A DNA stretch of 46,834 nt from Lujinxingiaceae bacterium (GCA_013697635.1 JACCWM010000200.1:1-46834); one strand, 5' to 3'. Shown: positions 8,804 through 16,666, numbered from the stretch's first letter. A program made the numbers and translations. The notes: generated by a model from the sequence alone, not told the origin.

Positions 8804-10498
8804 TCAAATGAGTCGACGGTAATCGGGTGGCGAGGCGTGTTTGGAGATTTCCAGGCGCTCACAATGCGCCATGGCCGCCAGCACGCTTGCCTCGTCCCAG
8901 GCGTCACCGATGAACTGCAGACCCACGGGCATGCCAGCCTGCAGGCCCACGGGCACCGAGCCCGCCGGCAGCCCGGTCAGATTGGCCAAGAAGGTGAAGC
9001 GGCACATGTCGCGTGTAGCCTGCTCGTCGGCGATATGAACGCGGTTGTCACTAACCTCGTAAACGGCCGCCTGCGCCGCCGTTGTGGGCATGGCGAGCAG
9101 ATCGAGCTGGCCAAACACAGCGCGCACTTGCCGACGAAGCTGCTCGCGGGTTCGCTGGGCCTTGAGAAAATCACGCGCCGAGATTGTGGCCAGCAGATGT
9201 AAAATCAGCCGCAGCTCCTCACTCATCGACTCGCCGTAAAGCTCAAAGTCGTCGGTGAGATTGCCCATCGTCTCGGTTCCGATCGTGACCACACCCAGGG
9301 CAGGCGCGTGGGCAGCAAGCGGCAAGCTGACGTCGACGAGCACGGCGCCCTCACGCTCGAGCTCCTTGAGCGCGGCGTGGGCAGACAAGGCGAGCGCGGC
9401 CGGCGCGTCGCGCCACTCGCTCTCGATAATCCCGATGCGACAGCCCCGCACCCCGCGGCCAAGCGCGGCCCGCCACTTGCTCACCAGATCGGCGTCTTCG
9501 GGCGCCCACCAGCTCGTCGGATCGTGTGGGTCGCGCCCGCTTGCGGCGACCTGCAAAAAGTCGACGAGGTCGGTGGTCGATTGGCCAAGCGGCCCCACCG
9601 TGCTCACGGTGCCACTGCCAAAGTCGTCGCCGCTTCGCCCAATTCGCACGAAGCTCGGCTTGATGCCGAAGATCCCGTTCATCGCCGCCGGGATGCGTAC
9701 CGATCCGCCGCCGTCGGAGCCGCTCGCCAGCGGGCTCAGCCCCAGCCCCACGGCGACCGCGGCACCGGTCGACGAGCCGCCCGCGCCCCGATCGCGGTGA
9801 AAAACATTGCGCGGCATGTCAAAGTGCGGATTGAAGCCGGCCGGGTTCATCCCCCACTCCGTGGAGTGAGTCTTGGCGTAGACCAGGGCACCGCCGGCAC
9901 GCAACATGCGCACCAAATAGCCATCAGCCGCGGCGCGCTCGTTGCGATAAGCCGTGCCACAGCGCGTGGGCAGGCCCTCGAGGTGGTGTTGATCTTTGAC
10001 GGGCACCGGCACCCCGTCGAGCGGGCCCAACGAGCGCTGGTTCAAATAACGCTCGCTGCTCTCACGCGCCGCCTCACGCCCACGTCGCATATCGAGCGCG
10101 ACAAACGGGCTAAAGACGGCCTGGCCAAAGTCGGCGCTGTCGATGCGGCGCGCCAGGGCGTCAAAGACCTCGAGCGGCGTAAAATCTGCGGCAAGATAGC
10201 CGGCGCGAAGCTCGGCAGCGCTCTGGCGAGCTGGATCGAGGCCAGGAGCGCCCAATTCAGCGTCGTGCCAGCCGCGTGGCGGCGCTCCCGTGAGCGGGCG
10301 CGCATCAAATTGCAGATCGCAGCGCGCCTCGGCCTCCAGGGCAAGCAACCGGTCGATGCCATAGGAGCTAAAGGTTCGCCCCAACAATAAGGCCTGGCCC
10401 GCGCGGGTTTGAGCGACGCGGCGAACCAGGGTCAACGCCGCGCCGCTAAGGCGCGGCGTGGCAAGCAGGGCAGCCAGATTGAGGGGTCCAGGTTTCAT
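8804..10498 (-). CDS. Amidase-signature family hydrolase
   Basis: 564 residues. The amidase signature catalytic triad is intact: Lys168 in 'PVPVKDQ', cis-Ser242 in 'GGSSTG' and nucleophile Ser266 in 'DGGGSVRIP'. The 24-residue spacing of the two serines equals that of fatty acid amide hydrolase. The family hydrolyses carboxylic amides; substrate cannot be read from sequence. The N-terminal 110 residues are an extra segment preceding the usual fold. The start codon overlaps the stop of the crotonase-family gene (ATGA at 10495-10498), which implies translational coupling and a shared pathway, perhaps degradation of an aryl or acyl amide through a CoA ester; that link is inference. GatA is unlikely because no gatC/gatB neighbours are present. 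Confidence 0.9.
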   Translation of the reverse strand: MKPGPLNLAALLATPRLSGAALTLVRRVAQTRAGQALLLGRTFSSYGIDRLLALEAEARCDLQFDARPLTGAPPRGWHDAELGAPGLDPARQSAAELRAGYLAADFTPLEVFDALARRIDSADFGQAVFSPFVALDMRRGREAARESSERYLNQRSLGPLDGVPVPVKDQHHLEGLPTRCGTAYRNERAAADGYLVRMLRAGGALVYAKTHSTEWGMNPAGFNPHFDMPRNVFHRDRGAGGSSTGAAVAVGLGLSPLASGSDGGGSVRIPAAMNGIFGIKPSFVRIGRSGDDFGSGTVSTVGPLGQSTTDLVDFLQVAASGRDPHDPTSWWAPEDADLVSKWRAALGRGVRGCRIGIIESEWRDAPAALALSAHAALKELEREGAVLVDVSLPLAAHAPALGVVTIGTETMGNLTDDFELYGESMSEELRLILHLLATISARDFLKAQRTREQLRRQVRAVFGQLDLLAMPTTAAQAAVYEVSDNRVHIADEQATRDMCRFTFLANLTGLPAGSVPVGLQAGMPVGLQFIGDAWDEASVLAAMAHCERLEISKHASPPDYRRLI

Positions 10499-11277
10499 CG
10501 TGAGCCGAGCTCCTCGAGAAGTTGGGTGACGGCATCCTGATGCTCATCGGTGCGCTGAATGAGCCCCTGCAAGGCGGCGGTGAGTTGCAGCGCCGTCTCC
10601 AGATCGCGGTCCACGCTTCGATACAGCGCCGCCTTGGCCATGCGCAAAGCCTTGGGCGGCAAGGCTGCCATCTGCTGCGCCATCTCCAATGCCTCCTCGA
10701 GCACGCGCTCCGGCGCGACGACGCGGTGCACCAGATCGATCGCCAGCGCCTCGGGCGCCTCGATCACGCGCGCGGTCAGGATAAGCTCCAGCGCTCGCGC
10801 AAAGCCGACGACGCGGGTCAGCAGGTAGGCGCCGCCGTCACCGGGGATCAGCCCGACCCGGGCAAAGGTCGAGCCGAATTTGGCCGTCTCGCTGGCGATA
10901 CGAATGTCGCACATCAAGGCCAGACCCAGCCCGGCACCAATGGCCGCGCCGTTGATCGCGGCGATCGTGGGCTTCTCGAAGCTGTGGAAACGCCGTGGGA
11001 TGCTCTGCATGCCGCGCAGGTAGAGATCACGAAGCTCTACCGGATCTCCGGCGAACATGCCGGTGCGATCGCGCATCGCCTTGAGATCACCGCCAGCACA
11101 AAATGCGCTTCCCGATCCCGTGACCACGACCACGCGCACATCGGCCTCGCGCTCGGCGCGATCCAGGGCCGCGACGAGCTCAACGACCATCTCGTCGGAG
11201 TAGGCATTGCGCGCGTCAGGCCGGTTGAGCGTGATCGTCGCCACATAATCCTGCGAATTATAAAGGATGTGCGCCAT
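10495..11277 (-). CDS. Enoyl-CoA hydratase/isomerase (crotonase) family protein
   Basis: 260 residues from the ATG at 11277; the reading extends upstream to 11355, but a good promoter overlaps that part, so the short form is taken. Crotonase fold marks: 'GSGSAFCAGGDLKAM' (first oxyanion-hole strand) and 'AAINGAAIGAGLGLALMCDIR' (second), then 'FARVGLIPGDGG'. The two catalytic glutamates of true hydratases (rat Glu144 in GGGCE and Glu164 in QPE) align with Gly and Phe here; an Asp in IPGDGG is the only nearby acid. It therefore binds an acyl-CoA but may act as isomerase, thioesterase-like or other crotonase enzyme rather than as a simple hydratase. First gene of a unit with the overlapping amidase. 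Confidence 0.88.
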   Translation of the reverse strand: MAHILYNSQDYVATITLNRPDARNAYSDEMVVELVAALDRAEREADVRVVVVTGSGSAFCAGGDLKAMRDRTGMFAGDPVELRDLYLRGMQSIPRRFHSFEKPTIAAINGAAIGAGLGLALMCDIRIASETAKFGSTFARVGLIPGDGGAYLLTRVVGFARALELILTARVIEAPEALAIDLVHRVVAPERVLEEALEMAQQMAALPPKALRMAKAALYRSVDRDLETALQLTAALQGLIQRTDEHQDAVTQLLEELGSR

Positions 11278-11326
11278 ACGTCCTGAAATCCGTTGTGAGG
11301 ATAATTTATTTTTTGTTTCTGCGAAA

Positions 11327-11355
11327 AATGTAGCGTTTTGGACCGCGAGCATCAA
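11327..11355 (-). promoter_or_regulatory. Candidate promoter for the crotonase-amidase operon
   Basis: On the minus strand: TTGATG (11355-11350), 17-base spacer, TACATT (11332-11327). It lies about 50 bases upstream of the ATG at 11277 in AT-rich sequence, and its position argues for that start codon over the longer reading. Confidence 0.5.
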
Positions 11356-11399
11356 CTACTAACTGCATAATTGGCATTCTAGTTTTGGCAATACGGCGC

Positions 11400-12500
11400 T
11401 CAACCACCCCGGACAAGTTGGGCGAGCAGTGCGCGGTAGCCAGGCGCCAGCGCATTCCACGAGAGAGCTTCGACGTTGACCGGCGCGCTCCTGCGCAGCG
11501 ACTCGGGGTCGTTGCAAAAACCGCGCAATGCCTCGACCAACGCCGCGACCTCGCGCGCGGGCTCATCAGGATAGGAGCCGTAGCGCCACGGCTCGGGAAT
11601 GAACTCGCGATAGGCCAAGCGATCGGGCACGAGCGGACGACAGCCGGCGGCGACCGCCTCGAGCACGGCCAGGCCCTGGAATTCGTGCAAGGCCGTTGAG
11701 ACGACCAGATCGGCGGTCGAAAGCAACTCACGATAGGCCTCGACCGAAGCAAGGAAACCCCAGGTGCGAATATGCGATGCCAGCCGCTCACGGGCCTGCT
11801 CGAAGACAGGCGGAACCTGGCGAAAGCTCTGGCCGACTACATGCAGATCAAAGGCGTATCCATGCTCCGAGAGTTGAAACAGAGCCTCAAAAAAGCGCTC
11901 CGGTGCCTTGTCGTATTCCCACCGATGGTTCCACACGATCGAGAGCGGCCCGTGACAAAGGCCGCGGGCCGCGTAACACTTTGCCTCGAGCGGCACCGCC
12001 AGCAGCTGCGCGCGTTCACGCAGCCGATTGACGATACCCGGGGGAACATGATCGGGCATCGCCGCCAGCAACAAGCCGGCGCCCTTCAAAAAGCTGTCGC
12101 GATTGAAGGCCGAGTTGAACAGCAGGCGATCGCCGCAAAGCGCCGTGTAGAGGCTGGTAAGTTGCTGATCGAGGTTAGCTCGCTGGCCAGAGCGCAGCGG
12201 ATATTCGAACTGGTTTTCGTGGAAGTAGACGGCCGTTGGCAGCCGCGACAACTCCGGCACAAAACCGCGCAGACTGGCCAGATCCGTCATCGACGTGGTG
12301 ATGAGCGCGTCGTAGGGCTGCGCGAGCAGCTCACGGCGAGCGAGGCCAAAATGAAGGCTGTTTCCCCGACTTCGCCAGGCAAAGTGGCGCGGGGCCATCG
12401 TCTCGACGCTCCATTGATGCTCGTCGAGATGGGCGACCAACGCATTGCGCCAACGCTTGTGGCTGGCCGCATCGTAGGCCGACAACAAGAGGATCCTCAT
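11400..12500 (-). CDS. Bacterial homologue of tRNA-queuosine alpha-mannosyltransferase (DUF3524-type glycosyltransferase)
   Basis: 366 residues. The N-terminal half carries the blocks typical of the family of human GTDC1/QTMAN: 'SHKRWRNAL' near residue 13, 'RHFAWRSRGNSLHF' near 38, 'LITTSMTDLASLRG' near 66 and 'AVYFHENQFEYP' near 90. The C-terminal half is a GT-B fold with 'VWNHRWEYDKAPERFF', 'LHVVGQSF' and the donor-site 'HEFQGLAVLEAVAAGC..LV'. In vertebrates QTMAN transfers mannose from GDP-mannose to queuosine in tRNA-Asp. That the bacterial protein does the same is inference; queuosine-tRNA modification or another nucleoside/sugar acceptor are both possible. Its start overlaps the stop of the ExbD-domain lipoprotein gene by four bases (ATGA), indicating coupled translation. 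Confidence 0.82.
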   Translation of the reverse strand: MRILLLSAYDAASHKRWRNALVAHLDEHQWSVETMAPRHFAWRSRGNSLHFGLARRELLAQPYDALITTSMTDLASLRGFVPELSRLPTAVYFHENQFEYPLRSGQRANLDQQLTSLYTALCGDRLLFNSAFNRDSFLKGAGLLLAAMPDHVPPGIVNRLRERAQLLAVPLEAKCYAARGLCHGPLSIVWNHRWEYDKAPERFFEALFQLSEHGYAFDLHVVGQSFRQVPPVFEQARERLASHIRTWGFLASVEAYRELLSTADLVVSTALHEFQGLAVLEAVAAGCRPLVPDRLAYREFIPEPWRYGSYPDEPAREVAALVEALRGFCNDPESLRRSAPVNVEALSWNALAPGYRALLAQLVRGG

Positions 12501-12994
12501 TGCCGGCTGATGACTTCGATGCGGGTCATGCCACTGGAACGCGCTCCTGCCACCAGATCGCCGACAAGCTCTGGCGAGACCTGCGCGCTCTCGATATTGA
12601 AGGTGACCGCACGCTGTCCGCTGGCCGCCGCGTCCTCGAGCAACGCCAGCAACTCCTGGCGGTCCGTCGTGCGTCGCTCGCCAAGCACCATGGTGCCATC
12701 GGCCAACAGGTTCACGTTCAAGCGCGCGGGCGCAGCCGCGATCGGGGGGTCGCTCTCAGCCGCCTGGTCCTGGGGCAGCTGGCCATCGACGAGCAGCTCT
12801 CCGGGGGTGCTCGTCTCGAAGATGACGCCGGTCTGGCCCTCGGCCTCGAGGCGTCGCGCGTCCGCGCCAGCCTGCTGAGCGACCGACTCCGCAGTGGGCA
12901 GCATGGCCGTGTTAGGCGCCGGCTGAGGCGGCGCAGCGCATGCCGCAAGCGATAGTGCCAGGATCGATGCAACCAACGTGATCTTCGTGTTCAC
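12497..12994 (-). CDS. Lipoprotein with ExbD/TolR-like periplasmic domain
   Basis: 165 residues from the GTG at 12994; an AAGGAG ten bases upstream fits this start, and it gives a lipoprotein signal with lipobox LAAC (Cys19). A reading up to 13060 has no signal logic and runs close to the rpsD terminator. After a low-complexity linker, residues about 90-165 look like the periplasmic domain of ExbD/TolR: a 'VNLLADGTMVLG' strand pair, 'DRQELLALLEDAAASG', 'VTFNIE..V' and 'ARSSGMTRIEVIS'. Real ExbD has an N-terminal transmembrane helix with a proton-path Asp; here a lipid anchor replaces it, so it cannot couple to a proton channel in the usual way. Overlaps the mannosyltransferase-like gene (ATGA). 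Function unknown. Confidence 0.7.
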   Translation of the reverse strand: MNTKITLVASILALSLAACAAPPQPAPNTAMLPTAESVAQQAGADARRLEAEGQTGVIFETSTPGELLVDGQLPQDQAAESDPPIAAAPARLNVNLLADGTMVLGERRTTDRQELLALLEDAAASGQRAVTFNIESAQVSPELVGDLVAGARSSGMTRIEVISRQ

Positions 12995-13060
12995 CGATGC
13001 ACCTCTCCTTGAAAATGCGAGACTTTGGCGATGGAATCGACGCTTTACCAAGAAAAACAC

Positions 13061-13114
13061 AAAAAGGCGCGATGAGGCGATCTCTTCTTAAAAAGAAGAG
13101 AACTTCATCGCGCC
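13061..13114 (-). terminator. Strong nested-stem intrinsic terminator of rpsD
   Basis: Read on the minus strand, an outer stem pairs 13114-13105 with 13075-13066 (GGCGCGATGA and its complement) and an inner stem pairs 13101-13093 with 13089-13081 (TCTCTTCTT and its complement). A T-rich run follows immediately in the transcript (complement of 13065-13061 and beyond). Two perfectly matched nested stems plus the T tract make this a confident Rho-independent terminator. Confidence 0.92.
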
Positions 13115-13142
13115 CGTTCAGATGTTTCGAAAACGCCGCGGA

Positions 13143-13754
13143 TTACAGACGCGGTGAGTAATACTCGACCACAAGGTTCTCTGCGACCTGCACAGGCACG
13201 TCTTCACGGCCCGGCAGTGAGAGACAGCGTCCGGTAAGCGTCTTCGAGTCAAAGCTCAGGTAGCCGGGCAAGCGCAACGAGGGGTTGGCCACGGACTCCT
13301 GAATCGACTGATTGTCACGGCTCTTCGGGCGCACGGTGATCTCTTGACCCGGTGCGACGCGGTAGCTGGGACGATCGACCTTGCGGCCATCAACCATGAA
13401 ATGGCCGTGGACGACGAGCTGGCGCGCGGCCGGGATGGTCGGCGCAAGACCCAGACGAAAGACCACATTGTCAAGGCGCTGCTCGAGAAAGCGCAAGAGC
13501 ACCAGGCCGGCCGGATCTTTGGAGCGCTGGGCTTCGGTGAAGAGGTTTCGAAGCTGACGCTCTCCAATACCGTAGTTGAAGCGCAACTTCTGCTTTTCGT
13601 AGAGCTGCTTCTTGAACTCACTGAAACGCTGGCGCCCCTGCCCGTGTTGACCGGGAGGATAGGGGCGCTTGTCAGCAACCTTGCGCGTCAGGCCGGGAAG
13701 ATCCGTGCCGAGACGGCGGGCAATACGCAAACGTGGACCTCGATAACGTGCCAT
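13143..13754 (-). CDS. rpsD: 30S ribosomal protein S4
   Basis: 203 residues from the ATG at 13754, beginning 'MARYRGPRLRIARRLG', the standard S4 N-terminus. The S4 RNA-binding domain lies at about residues 92-150 ('LEQRLDNVVFRLGLAPTIPAARQLVVHGH...VDGRKVDRPSYRV'). No Cys is present, so it is of the zinc-free type. S4 binds 16S rRNA early in assembly of the 30S body and regulates its own synthesis in several bacteria. It stands alone here, away from rpsM, rpsK, rpoA and rplQ that accompany it in many proteobacteria. It has its own promoter, a leader of about 100 bases and a strong terminator. Confidence 0.97.
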   Translation of the reverse strand: MARYRGPRLRIARRLGTDLPGLTRKVADKRPYPPGQHGQGRQRFSEFKKQLYEKQKLRFNYGIGERQLRNLFTEAQRSKDPAGLVLLRFLEQRLDNVVFRLGLAPTIPAARQLVVHGHFMVDGRKVDRPSYRVAPGQEITVRPKSRDNQSIQESVANPSLRLPGYLSFDSKTLTGRCLSLPGREDVPVQVAENLVVEYYSPRL

Positions 13755-14071
13755 AACGATTGTTTTCCAGTTGAACGTTGTCTGTTCCATCTCAGCTTGT
13801 AGGGCCGAGACACTAACGATTTTTGGGCTTTAAAAGCTCGAAAGCGCGCCAAAGGGCGCACAACATAGAGCTTGGTACAGAACTTTTCAAGGAGCAAAGA
13901 TACTCCCCAGTCCTGAGCGATGGCGTTTCTTCCATATTTTGCCGGCCGACGCAAGTACATTGTTTTGGTCATGGTCTTTCGACCGACGGGCCTAGCTTCG
14001 ATCCCATCAGGTAAAGCCTGTGCGCGTGCGCGTGCCGGCCACAAAGAGGACCGAGTTCCAAGGGAGTAACG
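13755..14071. other. Divergent intergenic region between rpsD and the azurin-like gene, with rpsD leader
   Basis: 317 bases without a convincing gene. On the minus strand it holds the rpsD promoter and a leader of about 100 bases with two small inverted repeats: GCGCC/GGCGC at 13846-13850 and 13855-13859, and GCTTT/AAAGC at 13827-13837. These could form leader hairpins; S4 represses its own mRNA in other bacteria, but I cannot show an S4 site here. On the plus strand no promoter for the azurin-like gene stands out. The 118-codon minus-strand reading frame across this gap runs over the rpsD start and matches nothing known. Confidence 0.5.
13862..13890 (-). promoter_or_regulatory. Promoter of rpsD
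   Basis: On the minus strand: TTGAAA (13890-13885), exactly 17 bases, TATGTT (13867-13862). It is about 110 bases upstream of the rpsD ATG and is the best sigma-70-like match in this gap. Confidence 0.6.
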
Positions 14072-14560
14072 ATGTACACATCACGGCGAACAAAAGTGAT
14101 CACCTTGAGCATCGTACTGATCGCTTCGCTCATGGCGCTGGCCGGCTGCGAGCCGGCCAATGGCGAGCGCGCCGAGCGCCAGGCAGCGCTCGAGCCGGTG
14201 CGCGTGAGCATTTCGGCGGTCGGCAATCAGATGCTCTTCGACACCGACGAGCTTCGCATCCCGGCCAACAGCCAGGTCACTTTGGTGCTGGTCAATCCGG
14301 CGGACTCGCCGGCCATGGCTCACAACTGGGTGCTCGTCGAGCACAACCGCACCGAGGAGGTCGGCATCGCCGGGGGCATGGCCGGCCTTGAGCGCGAATA
14401 CATCCCCGATCACCATGCCGTGCTGGCTCACACCGCGTTGGCCCAGCCTGGCGAGACCGTCGAGGTCACCTTTGAGGCGCCGCCCGCCGGCACCTATAGC
14501 TACGTGTGCACCGTGCCTGGCCACTACGCCAGCATGCGCGGCACATTGATCGTGGAATGA
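14072..14560 (+). CDS. Azurin-like blue-copper lipoprotein
   Basis: 162 residues with a lipoprotein signal (lipobox LAGC, Cys26), so membrane-anchored outside the cytoplasm, followed by a single cupredoxin domain. All type-1 copper ligands are seen: His84 in 'AHNWVLV', Cys146, His151 and Met155 in 'YVCTVPGHYASMRG'. The Cys+5=His and Cys+9=Met spacing is that of azurin, as are 'HNWVL' and the final 'GTLIVE'. Role: one-electron carrier, probably linking a membrane complex to a periplasmic acceptor; the partner is not in the window. Ribosome site AAGGGAG about six bases upstream. It faces the SDR-like gene on the other strand, with stop codons four bases apart. Confidence 0.93.
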   Translation: MYTSRRTKVITLSIVLIASLMALAGCEPANGERAERQAALEPVRVSISAVGNQMLFDTDELRIPANSQVTLVLVNPADSPAMAHNWVLVEHNRTEEVGIAGGMAGLEREYIPDHHAVLAHTALAQPGETVEVTFEAPPAGTYSYVCTVPGHYASMRGTLIVE

Positions 14561-14576
14561 TCCGTCACTGGATCAT
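14557..14576. repeat. Inverted repeat spanning the convergent gene ends
   Basis: ATGATCC (14557-14563) and GGATCAT (14570-14576) with a six-base loop. The plus-strand stop codon is in one arm and the minus-strand stop begins in the loop. No T tract follows on either strand, so it may be a 3'-end protecting hairpin or a weak bidirectional terminator. Confidence 0.5.
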
Positions 14577-15143
14577 CATCGCGTCGCCGTAGTCGTCGAT
14601 CGCGTCGTTGTCCAAGATCCCCTGCATCGCCTCTTCGAGTGCGGCGCGAAGGGCAGCCATCGCCACACGCTCGACCGGCAGCGCGCGGGTCAATTCCTGA
14701 CCGAGCACGTCGAGCGGATGACCCTCGCCAAAGATGGCCGCCGGGCGCAAGATGGTCGTCGTGAAAGCGCGCGCGAGCAGATCGGACTCGACCTCGGCCG
14801 CCTGAGCCAAGGTCGCAGCGGCATTGGCTCTTGAAACCAACACGAATTTTCGCGCACCGGCGCGCTCGGCTGCGGCGCCAAGCAAGGCGACCAGCTGGCC
14901 TTCAAGCTCAGCCTCTTCACAAACGACGACGCTGTAGCATCCCTCGAGCCACTGTTGCCAACTCTCGAAGCCGGCGGCCTCCCCGATGACCCAACCCACA
15001 CCTTCGACCCAAGGCTCGTCGAGCGCGGGCCGTCCATCGGGCGAGATACTGAGCATCTCGTGGCCAAGTGCACGACCCAGCCGACAAACCTCACGCCCTA
15101 CAAAGCCACTTCCGCCAATTACGACGATCTTTTCGATTTTCAT
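14565..15143 (-). CDS. Small NAD(P)-binding Rossmann-fold protein (NmrA/SDR-like)
   Basis: 192 residues from the ATG at 15143, supported by GAGG six bases upstream and by the family-typical start 'MKIEKIVVIGGSGFVGRE', where GGSGFVG is the dinucleotide-binding loop. Downstream marks are 'FVLVSRANA' and 'TTILRPAAIFGEG', as in NmrA-like or NDUFA9-like atypical SDR proteins. It is short, with no C-terminal substrate domain beyond about 60 residues and no clear catalytic Tyr-Lys pair. Function unknown; such proteins are often sensors or accessory factors rather than enzymes. It diverges from the NERD-kinase gene, with 107 bases between starts that could hold shared control sites. Confidence 0.75.
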   Translation of the reverse strand: MKIEKIVVIGGSGFVGREVCRLGRALGHEMLSISPDGRPALDEPWVEGVGWVIGEAAGFESWQQWLEGCYSVVVCEEAELEGQLVALLGAAAERAGARKFVLVSRANAAATLAQAAEVESDLLARAFTTTILRPAAIFGEGHPLDVLGQELTRALPVERVAMAALRAALEEAMQGILDNDAIDDYGDAMMIQ

Positions 15144-15250
15144 GCCAAGCCTCGTGATGTAAACGGAGATGACGCTTGGAGCGTCTGCTCTTCTCGGCCA
15201 GTCGGGGAAGTTCAACGGCTCCCTATTGCTTCGAGACCGGTTCGCGCCTT

Positions 15251-16666
15251 ATGGCCCACTATATACCAATTGGCACGCCTGCAAACGATGCAGAAACAGA
15301 GGGGATGCGTCTTTTGCGCGATCTCCTTCCAGACCATTTCACCGTTATCGGCAACTTTGATCTGCAGATGCCACGACGGCGTAATTCCATGGAGTTCGAT
15401 GCCGTCGTGATCAGCGAGCATGGAATCTATGCCGTGGAGATCAAGGGCTGGAGCGGCGTGATCGAAGGTGACGCGCGCAGCTGGTATCTGAGCTGGGGCC
15501 GCCAGCAAAACCCCCTGATCCTCACCGATAGAAAGGCCAAGGCACTGCGCGATCTGATCGCGCGTCATGTGCCCGCGCTTCCACGCAGTGTTTTTTGCAC
15601 GCCGGTGGTCTTTTTGCCGCGTGCCGACGTCAAGCTCAACCTCAACGAGCAGCAGATCGCGAACGTGATCAAGGCGCAAGACGTCTTCGAATTCTTCGCC
15701 GACGATCGGCTCATCTACGAGATGGGCCCCGGGGCCTTTATCGATCCGCTGCTGCGCCAGCAGGTCGTCGACGCGATCGTTCCGCGCGCGCGCCCGTCGG
15801 TGCACCTGGCCCAGATCGCGGAGTACGAGGTCGAAGGCGAGTTGGAGGGCCGCGAGCGCCCCTATCGCGAGTTCGTCGGCCACCACACCCGCCTGCGAAA
15901 CCGCGGCAAGGTGCGCATCAAGGCCTACGTGATGGATCCATTGGCACCGCCCGACAAGGCCAAGGCCGACTTCAACCGGGTGTTTCGTGACATGGATGCG
16001 CTCTGCTCGCTGGAGGATAATCCCTATGTCGCGCGCGCCTATGAGACGCACCCGGATCGCGACGATCAGATGATCTTCTATTTGATCAGCGAATGGGTTG
16101 GCCCGCGAAACCTCGGTGAATACATCGCCGATGGCCAGCAAGGCGCCATCGCGCTCAACGCCGACACGATTGGCGAGCGCTGGGGCTACGCCCTGCATTT
16201 GTGCAAGGCCGTCTCCTTCATGCACAGCCGCAGCATCGTGCATCGCAACCTGCATCCTGCTGTGATCTATCTCACCCATGAGCCAAGTCGGGTGCCCTTG
16301 AAGGTCGCCGACTTCGAATACGCGCGTGTCGCCAACCTGCAATCGATCGCCGCGGCGATCACGCGCATCGGCACCCAGGGTTATACGGCGCCGGAGCTGT
16401 GGTTGGAGCAAGACTACGACCACCGCGTCGATATCTTTGCCCTCGGCGCGATCTTGTACGAGTTGCTCACCATGCGCGCCCTGTATCGCAGCCTGCCCGA
16501 TATTTTGCAGCATGAGGAAATATGGAAGGATCGCAGGAGGTTGCTTCCGTGCGAGAGGACTCGCCGGGTATTTGATCGCTTGCTGGCCCTGGAACCTGAT
16601 CGGCGTGCAAGTAATCTCGACGAGGCCGTCGCGCTCTTCGAATCCGAACCGAACATCGACTTTTAG
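15251..16666 (+). CDS. NERD nuclease-like domain fused to a degenerate protein kinase
   Basis: 471 residues from the ATG at 15251; an upstream TTG at 15176 is in frame, but the family-like N-terminus 'MAHYIPIGTPANDAE' begins here. Residues about 11-130 are a NERD domain with the PD-(D/E)xK core intact: Asp50, Glu63 and Lys65 in 'AVEIKGW'. Residues about 205-465 are a protein kinase fold with Lys224 in the VAIK position and an intact APE (380-382). The catalytic loop reads HRN (331-333) in place of HRD, the loop Asn is Val338, and DFG is DFE (354-356). It therefore probably lacks phosphotransfer and may bind nucleotide as a sensor controlling the nuclease-like domain. NERD-kinase fusions are known in bacteria but their role is unclear; nucleic-acid damage response or defence is a guess. 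It stands alone upstream of rpoB. Confidence 0.85.
   Translation: MAHYIPIGTPANDAETEGMRLLRDLLPDHFTVIGNFDLQMPRRRNSMEFDAVVISEHGIYAVEIKGWSGVIEGDARSWYLSWGRQQNPLILTDRKAKALRDLIARHVPALPRSVFCTPVVFLPRADVKLNLNEQQIANVIKAQDVFEFFADDRLIYEMGPGAFIDPLLRQQVVDAIVPRARPSVHLAQIAEYEVEGELEGRERPYREFVGHHTRLRNRGKVRIKAYVMDPLAPPDKAKADFNRVFRDMDALCSLEDNPYVARAYETHPDRDDQMIFYLISEWVGPRNLGEYIADGQQGAIALNADTIGERWGYALHLCKAVSFMHSRSIVHRNLHPAVIYLTHEPSRVPLKVADFEYARVANLQSIAAAITRIGTQGYTAPELWLEQDYDHRVDIFALGAILYELLTMRALYRSLPDILQHEEIWKDRRRLLPCERTRRVFDRLLALEPDRRASNLDEAVALFESEPNIDF

Noticed and set aside
13688-14044. 118-codon minus-strand frame upstream of rpsD
   Set aside because: It runs over the rpsD promoter and start in another frame and resembles no known protein.
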